Shown here: in pieces, positions 46,305 through 57,201 of the stretch
How positions within the stretch are numbered: position 1 is the stretch's first letter
Layout of the letters: each line of letters starts with the position of its first letter
From: Epithemia pelagica
Taxonomy: Eukaryota > Bacillariophyta > Bacillariophyceae > Surirellales > Surirellaceae
Assembly (NCBI GenBank): GCA_946965045.2
Contig: OX337229.1
Span: forward strand, 372,001-436,000
Direction of reading: 5' to 3'
DNA: 64,000 nt
Program-made: the position numbers and the translations under genes
The notes under the pieces: generated by a model
Told to the model about the DNA's origin: nothing
The model's database searches: none
Seen by the model: the letters and a program-made list of their open reading frames with translations, nothing else

Positions 46305-47547
46305 TCCCGCAAAGATATTATATTCAACGGAGCGAACAATCATCTATACAGCGGTCATGCAAAGCTCTTCGGTTTGTATGTTGCATGGTTTAAGGCTCTG
46401 GAATGTGAGAGGTGGTGACCAAGAGATGATTCATCGAAAGGATATATAAGGTTGAGAAACGACGACAAAAAGCAAGAGACGAGAGCGCAAGAATACATTT
46501 CTACTATGTGAAGAAGAAATGGGTTGGTAATGGCCTCGTGACGTGCAAGAGAGGTGCCGAACAACATCATGAGGAGTCGGAAGGAAAGAGAACGAGCTCG
46601 TTCCCCAAGGCTCAAGGGAACGCGACAAGCTTCTGCAGCTTCAGAGCAGGGACATCTAAACACAATTGGGCACGTTTGCATTCAGGCGATAACTCACCAT
46701 CATGAATATGTCGACGCTCATATCCTTGTCCCAAAGGCGACTGGTAGTCGGTGGCCATGGCCATTGCGGCCTGTTGTGTGCGTCAATGTCGGTCGGTCGG
46801 TCTGAGGTACGGACTCCTCATACTACAACAACCGCAGAAGAGAACAGTTCAAGATCAAATCTTAAAAGAATCATATATTCGTGCTTGTTTGGATCAACAC
46901 TCCAGCATAATCATGGCTCAATGGATTTGTCACTCACTTCTAAGACTTTGTCGACGAAGTGGTTAGGAGTGGTTCTTCTGGATGTCCCTCCCACTGTCTG
47001 CCTTCTGATTATGCATGAGGGTGAAAGAGGACTTGGATACAGGGGGAAAGATTATACAAATCCTTTGGTCTTGATACGAGGAGAACAACACTGACCTTGA
47101 GATCCAATAGCACTACATGGCAGGCGTTTTCCTTCGCATGAAACCATGAATCTACCAGAGTGCGCGCTAGGGGAAAACACGGACGATCGAGACCAACTAC
47201 GACTACTACAGACAGCTGCAGACGTTGTAAAGTCATCCAAACGCAGATCTTATGTCAAGGATGGTGCCATTTCGCGTTATTGCCGGAATCCTACAATCTG
47301 TCGCCGGTCGAATTTGCACAGGAATCCAACAAGTGTTTTTTTAGCAATAACATCCGTTCTCTTGTAGAGGTCCTTGAACGGCGTGCCACGTTGTCATCAT
47401 CATAGTTCGTAGCTGATAGCTGCATCTGATAGTCGCAATGGAAAGCATACAATTTCTTCTGAACACATAAACCGATGAATACTGGTTGAAGTGGGGTGTT
47501 GGCACAATGAAACAGTCTTGAGTATACATACATGCAGATGTCGTTCT
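46305..47547. other. Gene-poor stretch
   Basis: 1.2 kb with only short, motif-free frames on both strands (longest 130 codons at 46702-47094). No gene called. Confidence 0.45.
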
Positions 47548-48432
47548 TCACAACCAAAAATCGTCACTCTCGATTTCCAACAAGGATAACTCCGATAAAT
47601 CATCCATATCCATGAACCATTGACTTCTAGATTCTCCGAGAACTTCCCCCAATTGCTCGAACGAAAAGATAGATGGTCCATTGCTCACGTGAAACTCGTT
47701 TACGGCAGCTACGGGCTTTTCAGATGCGATGGGTCTTGTTTTCTTTGAGGATTTGGACTTGGTCGGTTTTTTCTGCCTTTCTGCTTGCACTTGCTTCTTC
47801 TTGGGACTCAACTTGGACGAATTTGCCGATGGCGTAGATTTAGAAGCCTCTTTTTTCAGGGTACCACGCCTATGCCTCAATGCCTGAAGAGATCGGGAGG
47901 CAATGGAGTTCGTACATGCCGCCAAAAAGTCAGGATCCATGTTTCCTACGCAAGATCGAGTTCCAAGAAAAGGAAAACGGGTTGCCTTACCTGAGACACC
48001 TTTATCCGGGCTTCTGCATCAGAAACTTCGTACAGCTCACCTGTAGGCACATCTAGGGCAAGAAATCGGCCGCCGTTGTCTTTTACAAGTGATAATATCT
48101 CCACTGTCACGAAGATTTTATCTGACGAAAAGAGGTAGCACGACAACAGAGTTCGCCATTGAGATTGTGAGTCTTTGTGGAGCAGTCTAGGCAAGTCTTG
48201 TCTTCGGCTTGGCTCTCCAACCGAGAGCCAGCTATGCCCAAAGGAACGTAGAATTTGTTGGCCCACAAACGAACTACCTACCTTTGTTCGACTTGGCTGC
48301 CACATATGCAGGAACATAGGCCAGAATCATGTTAGCAAAAGCAATATTCCCCTTCCATTTGATGGAGCCCCGTCCTCTCCCTAGGAGAACATCTACTGGC
48401 TTCGGCGTTATCGGTCCTGTCGACTTCATCAT
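47548..48432 (-). CDS. DUF6824 domain protein, two introns
   Basis: Exons are 48432-48282, 48121-47991 and 47883-47548, joined across GTAGGT...CAG (160 bases) and GTAAGG...CAG (107 bases); 205 residues. The domain spans exons 1 and 2: PVDVLLGRGRGSIKWKGNIA, AYVPAYVAAKSNKDKIFVTV, then GGRFLALDVPTGELYEVSD and ARIKVSQALRHRR. DVLLGRG near the start, GGRFL and the closing SQALR are the hallmarks of the DUF6824 family that is expanded in diatoms. A basic linker (SPKKKQVQAERQKKPTK) and an acidic tail (MDMDDLSELSLLEIESDDF) follow, suggesting a nuclear, possibly transcription-related protein. DNA binding has not been shown to my knowledge. The exon structure is hand-derived but keeps one frame. Confidence 0.78.
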
Positions 48433-48988
48433 CTTGTATTTTGGAACAACAGCAACAGCAGCAACAACAACAACAGGCTTTTTTTATTCGTGTTTGGAGT
48501 TTTTTTTCTACCAATGTGTGAGTGTTGGTTGTAGCTCGGTAAGCCAGGGGCAAGGGGCAACACCTTGCCAACCAATCAAAGGCGCGCAAAAGAAAAAAGA
48601 ACCTTGCCAATCAATCAAAGGCGCGCAAAAGAAAAAAGAAGACGATGTCATGGGCCGTTCAAGTGTCTTGTGCGTAGTCTTACCAGTACCACCTAGCACC
48701 CCCCCAGGCAGTTGTTGTGAAGCTTTAAATAGATGTCCGAGGGCTTGACTGAATGGGTTCTCCCAGGCGGGGATAGCTGAAAAGAGTACATATTGACATA
48801 GATATGTCAGGCGGCCCCTAAACATCTCCAAAGGCACGACAGATGGGTTGTGAGATTGAGCTCGGATAGCACTGGTAGCTTTGTTGGGTTGACTTCTTCC
48901 GCCAACACATGGGAGTAGGAGTAATACGTTTCAGAGATTCAACCTGACGGACACAAGTGCCCAAGCCCAAGAAAGTACATTTCTCTTA
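48433..48988. other. Intergenic region with a 39-base duplication
   Basis: Upstream of the DUF6824 gene. CCTTGCCAA...AGAAAAAAGAA is duplicated in tandem (units at 48563 and 48602). No gene recognised. Confidence 0.45.
48563..48640. repeat. 39-base tandem duplication
   Basis: Two near-identical units containing CAATCAAAGGCGCGCAAAAG; one base difference. Confidence 0.9.
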
Positions 48989-50339
48989 GGCTGTTCCTCG
49001 AGCACGACAAAACCAATCTGAAAACGTGACACGTCATCAATTTACATCATCTTGACGTCATATTTCACCTCACAGTTTCCGACAAATCCTGAAATAGCAT
49101 TAGGGATTGTCTTATCATTATTCTAGTGTACATATGGTATACAGAAACTTCCAGCGCGCGTTCTGGACTTCAGCGGCGCGCGTTCGACTCCAACGGTCCC
49201 CCAATCCCTAATGAAGTAGCCCGACTTGCGAATAGTATTGGTATTCAATTCCACGGAGTACTTGTGGGGAGTGTTGGGACGTGCAACCAGTGACCGACTC
49301 CAAGAATGCCTCTCGTCGCGCGCGTCGTAACGTCACCGGACCTAGGTGCGTCCGTGACAAGGATATCCAATAACTAAAACAATTACACTTATGCATGGCA
49401 ATGGCATGCGTGGTCCTTGTCACGGTTTTCCTTATATATTCTTATACTCCGTGAGGTACTTTCCCCCAAGCTCCCCAAGAGAACGCCTGCCATGTAAAAC
49501 AATTCCCTCCAAAAATCCGCCCCGTTGATAATCCCTTCTTGGCATCCATCAACGTAGCCAAGAGGTACTACTCCTATTCAATATTCAAACCTAGGTCAAG
49601 TTGTGAGTGCATGTAAAGAAACAATTTAATTTAACGAAACGCAGCTGAGAATAAAAGCTGCAAATGCACGGTATAGAAGACAGATCATTCAATCGTCTCC
49701 GATGACAGGTGACACCGACAGGAACAAGAGGTTCTCTTCTCTCAAATGGGTCAACTAGTCAGTGAAGCCACAGTCGGGCAAGCCGTCTAATGGTGGCCTT
49801 TCTTGCTTTTAGCCTTCTTACTGTCGTTCTTGCTCTTTGCCTTACCACTATTCTTTCCCTTGCCCTTACCACTTGGTGGACTTGGGGATGGGTGGGAGTA
49901 GTAGTCATCATGGTAGTAATAATCATCGTGATGATAGTAATCGTCGACGTAGTAGTAGTCATCATGGTCCTTCTTGGATTTTCCTTTGCCCTTACCACTT
50001 GGTGGACTTGGGGATGGGTGGGAGTAGTAGTCATCATGGTAGTAATAATCATCGTGATGATAGTAATCGTCGGGATAGTAGATGTCATCATGGTGATAGT
50101 AGTCGTCATCATAGTCCTTCTTAGATTTTCCTTTGCCCTTTCCTTTACCACTCGGTGATGGGTGTGGAATAGGAACAATGTAATCATCATAATGATAGTA
50201 ATCGTCGGGATAGTAGATGTCATGACCCAGGCGCGGGCTCTCGTTTTGGTTTTGGTTTTGCTCGAGGAAAGAAAAACGGGCGAAATTTCTCCAAGACGTC
50301 ACGTTTTCAAATTGGTTTTGTCGTGCTCGAGGAACAGCC
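48989..50339. mobile_element. PIF/Harbinger-type nonautonomous element carrying a repeat-protein ORF
   Basis: The ends are inverted repeats of about 43 bases: GGCTGTTCCTCGAGCACGAC at the left, its reverse complement at the right, the first 29 bases identical and then one mismatch. Both sides are flanked by TTA (48986-48988 and 50340-50342), the 3-base duplication typical of PIF/Harbinger. No transposase lies inside. The single long frame is the Lys/Tyr/Asp/His-rich ORF, whose start abuts the right inverted end. Confidence 0.75.
49787..50302 (-). CDS. Lys/Tyr/Asp/His-repeat protein inside the TTA-flanked element
   Basis: A frame of 171 codons. After a unique N terminus (MTSWRNFARFSFLEQNQNQN) the protein consists of two full and one partial 42-residue repeats (DNA period 126 bases). 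Each has a Tyr/Asp/His-rich half (DDYYHHDDYYYHDDYY), a SHPSPSPPSG linker and a GKGKGKSKK block. The end is KNDSKKAKSKKGHH. Alternating acidic-aromatic and Lys-rich blocks recall silica-associated diatom proteins such as silaffins and cingulins, whose Lys are modified, but there is no visible signal peptide, so this could be a captured exon. Expression is unknown. Confidence 0.5.
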   Translation of the reverse strand: MTSWRNFARFSFLEQNQNQNESPRLGHDIYYPDDYYHYDDYIVPIPHPSPSGKGKGKGKSKKDYDDDYYHHDDIYYPDDYYHHDDYYYHDDYYSHPSPSPPSGKGKGKSKKDHDDYYYVDDYYHHDDYYYHDDYYSHPSPSPPSGKGKGKNSGKAKSKNDSKKAKSKKGHH

Positions 50340-50520
50340 TTAGAGAGAAAAAGATAGAGCGTTCATGATAGAAATCGAACATGGTTTACTGGCCAAACTC
50401 TTCTCTCACCATGTCAAAACGACATGAAACATCCTTTGCCAAATCTCAAGATAGGGGAACACCACTCTCACTCCTAGAGGAGTGTGCGGAGATTGGACTT
50501 GCATATAATAGAGGAAGTGG
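50340..50520. other. Short spacer between two transposons
   Basis: Genomic sequence between the TTA-flanked element and the hAT element. It would have continued the ORF at 51432-52046 before the hAT insertion. Confidence 0.4.
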
Positions 50521-51434
50521 TAGAGCTGGGTCAAGCGTCAAGCGCTCAAGCGCTCAAGCGCTTGACCTCTCAAGCGCTTGAGGAGCTCCAGCGCAGAAAG
50601 GGTGTTGCTTGAGAGCTCAAGCGCTCAAGCACCCGGACTACCGGAAAGTCCCTAAACGTAACAAAAACCCTCATTCATCTGCCCTTCACACCTTTCCAAA
50701 ATGCCCGACAACTCCAGTGATGATGAGAATGAGTCATCATACCATCAATATGATGATAATGATGAGCAAGTGTCCGAAGAGGAACTAATAGCAGGAAGTT
50801 CCTTTTCCAACCAAGAGGGCAAGGACAGAAGTGGAGTTTGAAGTCAGTGACACGCTGGGAGAAATGATGGATGACGAAGAGGATGACAATGGAGACTCCA
50901 GGAAGATTTATAGTGGAGGGGTATCCTATGCTACCATCTGCCGTCTTGAAATTGACAAGTTCCGTACAACGGCAGGACTTAAAATGTACTACGTGAACAA
51001 GGCTGGGACGAAAGTTGCACAAGATCCTTTGCTCTCTTGGTGGAAAGGAAAGGCAAGTGAGTTTCCCAATATTTGGTGACTTGCTCTTAAGTATCTTGCC
51101 ATGCCAGCAACAGCAGCCTCCTCTGAACGGGCATTCAGTATTGCTGGTCTGATAATCACGCCAAAACAATCATACTTTGATCCTTCAACAGTTTCTGATC
51201 TCCACTTTTTGCGTGAGAACTGGGGAAGTATCTTCTAACAGAGTTTCCATTGCATATCAGTTACATAATAAGAGTAGTTACCATTTCACTAGAGGTATTG
51301 CAATGAGTCTATTGCCATAGTTTCCCGTGTTAGCCCTGTTCGCTGCCGCTTGAGCGCTTGAATTTGGTCCTAGCTCAAGCGCTCAAGCGCTTGAGTTCTC
51401 CAGCAGAAAAAAGCTGTTGCTTGACCCAGCTCTA
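50521..51434. mobile_element. Internally deleted hAT transposon
   Basis: The termini are perfect 16-base inverted repeats (TAGAGCTGGGTCAAGC). The flanks GGAAGTGG (50513-50520) and GGAAGTAG (51435-51442) form an 8-base target duplication with one mismatch, the size expected for hAT. Both subterminal regions are packed with TCAAGCGCT octamer-type repeats. The interior encodes a transposase remnant with an hAT dimerisation domain. Confidence 0.88.
50701..51240 (+). pseudogene. hAT transposase remnant (dimerisation domain)
   Basis: A start at 50701 gives MPDNSSDDENESSYHQYDDN, which stops after about 45 codons. Another frame (from 50831) gives a stretch with DPLLSWWKGKASEFPNIW, a TGA, then LALKYLAMPATAASSERAFS and IAGLIITPKQ, ending FLRENWGSIF. 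WW, then the PATAASSERAFS block, is the signature of the hAT C-terminal dimerisation domain. The zinc finger and catalytic core are missing, so this is an internally deleted, frameshifted copy that could only be mobilised in trans. Confidence 0.85.
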
Positions 51435-52046
51435 GGAAGTAGCTTTCGATGAGCGACCGCTACGGGTCATTTTCATTTCCCCTGCCGGAATCCGGAATGC
51501 CTGGGTAATTTCCCGAAAATGCTTTGAAATCTTGTACCCCGAGACGCCAAGGAGTTCCTTAATACCGCGGGAATCAACGATGTGATAAGGCAATGATGCA
51601 AACAGAATATCATGGTCTGTTGGGTCATGCGAATGGACTTGGAAAATGTTTTTCAATGCCTTCGTTGCTTCTTTCCGTACAGGAAAGGAAGGGACCGAAC
51701 ACATCCACACCACCTTCGTGATGAGGAAAGAAGAGGACCTAGCCCTGAGATCCGATCCAAGTATTTTTCCAGAGCCCAACTTCTGTTCCCACGAGAGCAG
51801 TAGTAGTACCTTAGGTGTGCTGACGGCTATTCTTGCAGTCCTGATACATTCAATGACTGTGTAAGTCTCATGGCCTCGGTGTCTGTCATCATTGTTTCGT
51901 TGTGTTTCAGTTGCGAATGCTGAAGGAAAAGAAGTGGTACCCTGATAGAACGACCAAAGACAGAATCGCACGAACTGTTGTGTCCGAAAGCACGCCATTC
52001 GTAGAGATTCCAACACGTATAGCTTCTCGCATTCGAGACTCTTCAT
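51432..52046 (-). CDS. Unknown protein, C terminus truncated by the hAT insertion
   Basis: A frame of 204 codons reading toward the hAT element. The C-terminal half looks genuinely coding (KEATKALKNIFQVHSHDPTD, DHDILFASLPYHIVDSRGIK, then LLGVSGYKISKHFREITQAF). The stop codon TAG (51434-51432) is the last three bases of the transposon; without the insertion the frame would continue about ten codons into 50520-50460. The N-terminal half (MKSLECEKLYVLESLRM) is less convincing and may hold an unrecognised intron. No family recognised. The ORF may itself be a fragment. Confidence 0.4.
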   Translation of the reverse strand: MKSLECEKLYVLESLRMACFRTQQFVRFCLWSFYQGTTSFPSAFATETQRNNDDRHRGHETYTVIECIRTARIAVSTPKVLLLLSWEQKLGSGKILGSDLRARSSSFLITKVVWMCSVPSFPVRKEATKALKNIFQVHSHDPTDHDILFASLPYHIVDSRGIKELLGVSGYKISKHFREITQAFRIPAGEMKMTRSGRSSKATS

Positions 52047-55000
52047 TCTTGATGAAAGCTTGTTTCTAGCTCGCTCTTACGTTCTTAGTTCCACCTGAAG
52101 AAAAGCGACATGTGACGAGATAGGGGAAAAGAAATGATCTTGTAGTAACCTCACGAGTGTCCCTTTTGCTTGCAACCTGTGTGAAGCAAGGCCCCTGTCG
52201 ACAGATCCCGAGCAGACCAAACCATATAGGAGTATGTGGCAGAAGTTCCACCACCAGTGTACACATCTCCAGTCTCACTCCTGGTGGGTAGTAAGCGATG
52301 ACGTCTGGAGATAATCTAGTGCACTGTCATGTCGTTGTCCTGAAATGGATCGATTGAAAGGCAGCAGGAGAAGATCGTATTAGTGCGGACCGTACCTCGA
52401 GTGGAACAAGCTACATGTATGGAAAGAGTTTCACCATCATGGCTTCGCCACCGACGTTAACAGCTTCAGTCTCCTGGGTAGGAGATGGGGTCTAGAGATC
52501 ATTCGGCGAGCTATTTTTGGCGTCTTCGTTAATGGATCGATCGAATGCCAACACAAGAAAGCTCGCAGTGGTGAGGACAAGGACAACATCTTCTGACAGT
52601 GAATTTCCCTACAATGATGGCTCCTGGTAATGTCGTGTTAGATGAAGCTTACCAAATGGGACCCTGTTGCATCAAGAAGAAAAAACGAAAACTGTCCGAT
52701 TCTCGTACAGAAGCTGCTGGTAAGGATTTTGAGTGCAACATCAGCCGCATGAACTACATCTGACTATTGTCAACCTTCTTGTTGGTTCTCAATTCAATGA
52801 GGGTGCAGGAGAAGGGTCTAGGAGACTTCTGAGGCATGATAGGAGGGGAAAAAGTCCTATTCACGGATCCACACCGTGCTTTGTCCGTTGGAACAGACGT
52901 AACCATGACACAGATCTCACGGGTTGGAGCGAAAAATGTGGATCAAACCCGAGGGGTCCAACCATGTGTGTCATTCGGAGTTTTTGTGTCGTGAGGCTGA
53001 TGTGTGACCGCAGACCATGCACCCCAATTATGTTCTTTCTACGTCTACTTCGAACTTCCAACAAGACAACGTCTATGCATGGATGATACAGGCAAACCAT
53101 GATTATGGTTTTTGAAACATTGTAATCGGACGACAGCTGGTGCTCTTTGCCCAAGTCCCGTCTTTGATATAGGAGTAGGCGGGCTTGAGTGTTGAGCTAG
53201 CAAAACAACGACTAGAAAACGAATTTGGTCGTAAAGTCTGAGCCGGCGTTCATTGTGGGGGACCCCAAGAATCTTTATCGGTTAGGGCGAGATTCCATTA
53301 TCAAATATGAGCATTATAAAGACTTGTAAGAAAATGATCCACTCGGGTGTAATGCCCCGCAGTATCTTCGCCCTTCTTTTGGGGTGGAGGGACATAATGA
53401 TGCCCACATCCACATGGTAGCTGCTCCTAGTCAATTATATCATGTTATGTTTCGACCTTGACCATAACAGGACGGCATCTGAATCTTGGGGGGACGTTTC
53501 CGTGAGTGGTTCCTTCTACTGTCAAGGCCAACGTGTCGACTGCAACAGGAGAAGCTATTTGGAATGGTTTACGGAGCAAGCCGGTGGACCAGTAGCGTCT
53601 AGTTGGTTAAAGACAGTGAACAACATAAAGCAGGGCCTTCAAATATGTTTGGTATCACGGTTTACGAGCGCCATTCGGTGCACCATGGCAAACACAGTCG
53701 AGGAACACATAGATGACGATAGTGGACCTGAGGGCTATCCAAGGGTTTAGGTGAGCAAAAACTTTCCATGGTGACAGAATGCATTCGAATTAGAGGCCAA
53801 GAGCATGCTGGTTGGTTCCGGTGTCCTTTTCAAACATAGTCATGAACGTTTGGTTTTCGGATGCATCTTAAGCCTCTCTTCCCCTGAGTTTGACACATGG
53901 TGTATTTGTCCCATGCAAGATTTCAAGATTTGATAAGGAGAGGACACGAGGAAAGGCCGTTGGGTGTTGGGGTAACAAGAAACAGACGGAAGGGGCGGTG
54001 ATGGATCATTCTTCAGATTCTGACTTTTGTCGAGCGGATGTGGTATCCACAGACACTCTTTTTCAAGTTCTCTGCATGTTTGACCATGGGCACTGGTTCC
54101 TATCTCTCTGAGCAGGGCCCAGTACCACGACTAGGTTTGAGAAGATGCCAGCATATTTTGCTTTGGTTCCAAGTCTGCGACGTGTATCATCTCAAACTAT
54201 CATCCGACTGAAAGTTACGCGTAATCCTTGGGCGACAAGGGGGGTCGCAAAACGGGACGATAGTTCTCCATTTTGACTCTGTCTTCATGGGTGAGCCCTT
54301 AGTGTCCACAACCGCTCTCCCGAGTTTCAACAAGATGCCTCATGACGATGGCAAAGGTTAGTCATATCTATTGTTGACTCTCCGTGATGGCAAATGATGG
54401 AAACCGAAGCAATGAGGGTTGTCAGCATGTGTCTTCTTCTGCTTTCTAGCCATTCGCAGGTGTCTTCCCGTGGAGCACTTTTGAAGATGAACTTGTGGAC
54501 GTTCACCAGTTGATGCCGAGAAGCGGGGACAACGCATGATTTGGTCATAAGTTGATCAATATGTATCTATCTTCACGGCAACGCGACTAAGGTGTTGAAG
54601 ACTACAAAGGCACAAGAACAAGCAAGGACAAGGACAGTGGACGATCAATCTACTTGTTACCAAGATTTGCTCTACCATGGTGGAGAACCATAGGAACATT
54701 GTCCTTTTCGTTCAACAGACGTGCTATTGCTACATCGTAAGGGCACTGAAGGGCAGTGATCGAAAGCTCTTCACCAAGCTATATGAAAGACCAACCTAGT
54801 TTGCTCTATTCATCAATGTCCAAAGAATGCCATTTTGGAGGACGACAGGTGATGGTGATCGTACCACAATGGCTTTGTGGTGGCCCTTGGGACCAAACTC
54901 CAAATTTGACACACCTTAGCGTGTAATGGAAATGTGGGGACGACGAGAAAGAGCAGATTTCCCGGACACAACAACAAAAATCATGGGACGGCCAAACACT

Positions 55001-56111
55001 CCTACGGCTACGCCGCCCTTTGTCCAACCATGCGTGTTCCTGGTTTCTGTTTCTTGTTCGTGGGGGGTCTCTGAGAACTGCGAATTGCGAACTGCGAATA
55101 CGGCAGTCTTGAGGCAAAACAAAGCAACAGGTTTGGGAGGGTTTGTAACCACGGAGACTCATGCGTTGAACAATGTATTTGATGGAAGCTAGCCGTGGTT
55201 CGCGATGAGATGAGAAAGGATTGTTGTGAGTGTTTGAGTGGAACTGCTAGCATTTACAGCTACAGATAGGATGGCAATGACAAACGAAATGAATCGGCAT
55301 GCGCATTATCGGAAGAACGGTGCCGTGACGACCATATGATGGTTTGACTTGCAACTGCTGCCAAGAGCACATGTACTGACCCAAGTCATGAGAATCACAC
55401 AGTTTCCTCTCGATGCATCTGACGTCTCTTTGTAAATGGACCGTGGCGTAAGAAGACTAGAGACGCACATTCTGGAGTGACAGAACAGATCTGGGCTCGC
55501 CGTTGCTTTTGCTTGTAGCACTCATGCAGTAATTTTGAAGGAGATGGAAGTAGCATGGACAACGGTGTAAGGCTCTTTCCGGTGAAGTCAAGCTTGGTTG
55601 GCATTGCAGTTGTACACTTACAGCTCTCGTGCATAGTCAAACTTTTGCTCTCATTAATAGAAGCAACGCATTACAGCAGATGAGTGCCATGTTGTCGCTT
55701 GAAGGACATAGTAGCTGGGGATATATGCTATAGTTCCCGCAAATTGTGGGCTATCGACAGGAAACAGCTGGTACAACGAGGAGAAGCTGCGAAGACTATC
55801 GGACGATATATGTAGTGTCTCATATCATGTGTATCTAATGCGTGACGGTTTCTCTGATACGATGATAGCACAATATTTATCAGATAGTTGTCCTTCTGTC
55901 ACTTGTATGCAGAATGCAATCCCAAAGATCTTTCCCCGCAAAAGGCAACAGAAGAAAGGCCAGGAACCCCACTAGTGCAAGATGCACTACAGAAAACACA
56001 AGAAGCCAAAGTCAAGCTTGGACAGGAACATCGCAAAGTAGTCATGGCTCTTTTTCCCCATTTACTACGCTCTCGAAGATGTGCTTTCATTTACAGCGTG
56101 GACAATTCCCC
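52047..56111. other. 4-kb gene-poor region
   Basis: Only short frames on both strands (none above 155 codons), without recognisable motifs, long tandem repeats or bounded transposons. It is probably decayed transposon or gene sequence. No feature is supported. Confidence 0.5.
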
Positions 56112-56729
56112 TCAGGTCTTCATATCATCGTGGTCCTTCTCAATGGTACGTAGAATGCGGGCTGGGACACCAGCTACAACGACATTGCTGGGAACATTAC
56201 GTGTGACAACTGCGCCAGCTCCAATCACCACATTATCACCAATCTCGACACCAGGGTTTATGGTTGCATTGGCGCCAATCAAACAATTGTTTCCAATGGT
56301 AATGGGTGCCGTCAGTTCATCTCCGTCCAATCGACGTTGGGCGTTAAGGGGATGAAATGCGGCAGAAATAACAACGTGGGGAGCCGATAGACAGTTGTTG
56401 CCAATTACAATGCGATTGCAATCGAGAATGGTGCAGCCATGATTGGCGTAGAAGCCTTTGCCAACCTTTAGGTTGTATCCATAATCCACGTGAAAGGGAG
56501 ATTCAACGACCGCATCGTCTACTCCAAGGAGCTTCTCGGTTATCCGTGGGCGCTGTTCGGTTTCTATAGGAGGAGTCATGTTCAACTCGAAACAAATTTG
56601 TTTGGCATTGACACGTTCTCGAACAAGTTCATCATCCTCCATGGCCTTGTAATAATCGCCGTCCAGCATCTTTTGCTTCTCAGTCTTGGCGACAATTTCC
56701 TCATCGTCACATGGAGAAGAGGACGCCAT
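56112..56729 (-). CDS. Maltose/galactoside O-acetyltransferase family protein
   Basis: 205 codons, single exon. The N-terminal region has the Mac-type start (EKQKMLDGDYYKAMEDDELV) followed by LNMTPPIETEQR. A left-handed parallel beta-helix of hexapeptide repeats occupies residues about 75-190: HVDYGYNLKVGKGFYANHGC, TILDCNRIVIGNNC, AFHPLNAQRRLDG (with the catalytic His), APITIGNNCLIGANATINPG, VEIGDNVVIGAGAVVTRNVP, then AGVPARILR. This is the complete NodL/Maa family layout; it transfers acetyl from acetyl-CoA to sugars or related hydroxyls. The usual W in the DNVWIG position is L here (NNCLIG). It was originally divergent from the TatD-like gene; a 3.8-kb transposon now separates them. Confidence 0.86.
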   Translation of the reverse strand: MASSSPCDDEEIVAKTEKQKMLDGDYYKAMEDDELVRERVNAKQICFELNMTPPIETEQRPRITEKLLGVDDAVVESPFHVDYGYNLKVGKGFYANHGCTILDCNRIVIGNNCLSAPHVVISAAFHPLNAQRRLDGDELTAPITIGNNCLIGANATINPGVEIGDNVVIGAGAVVTRNVPSNVVVAGVPARILRTIEKDHDDMKT

Positions 56730-57017
56730 TTAGTTTCTTATGGCTTTAAACTTCACCTTGATAAGATGATCCAAGCAAATGAAGAGATCATGATGACAAG
56801 GGGGTGGGCATGTTTGCCATCGTGGACGAAAAAAGAGAAAAGGGATTGAAAAGATCCAACGAATCTTCTTGATGGAATTTTCGTTTGGTCGTGGTATGTC
56901 TTGGTCCCGTACATTGACTAAGTTTTGGACGATCAGCGGTCAGACGCGGCGAGTCCGACCGTGCACGTCTGTATTTTTTGCAATCCAACTTTCCATGTCT
57001 CGTGCTCTGCAGGTCTC
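56730..57017. promoter_or_regulatory. Left half of an ancestral divergent promoter
   Basis: Noncoding sequence upstream of the acetyltransferase. Its other half continues at 60839 on the far side of the transposon. Confidence 0.4.
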
Positions 57018-57201
57018 GTCGGAACATCGCGAAATTGCCTTTTGCGCCTGATGTTAGCAACGTCGGCCACGGACACTCCTAGCAAGTGAAATAGAAGGTA
57101 GTGAAATACTGGAGAACTAACTAGGAGTAATATTTACTGTCAAGATCATAACTGAAAGCACCGTCAGGCCATAGTGGTCGTTGTTGTTCTTCGAATGAGA
57201 T

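Noticed and set aside
52420-52620. Weak resemblance of YMYGKSFTIMA to a kinesin nucleotide loop
   Set aside because: The Gly and second Gly-Lys-Thr positions are missing and nothing on either side supports a motor domain.
56788-57060. Shared peptide LTSGAKGNFAMFR at 56788-57060 (minus) and 60756-60950 (plus), first taken as a duplicated gene start
   Set aside because: The shared sequence is exactly the transposon's 65-base inverted repeat, not a duplicated exon.
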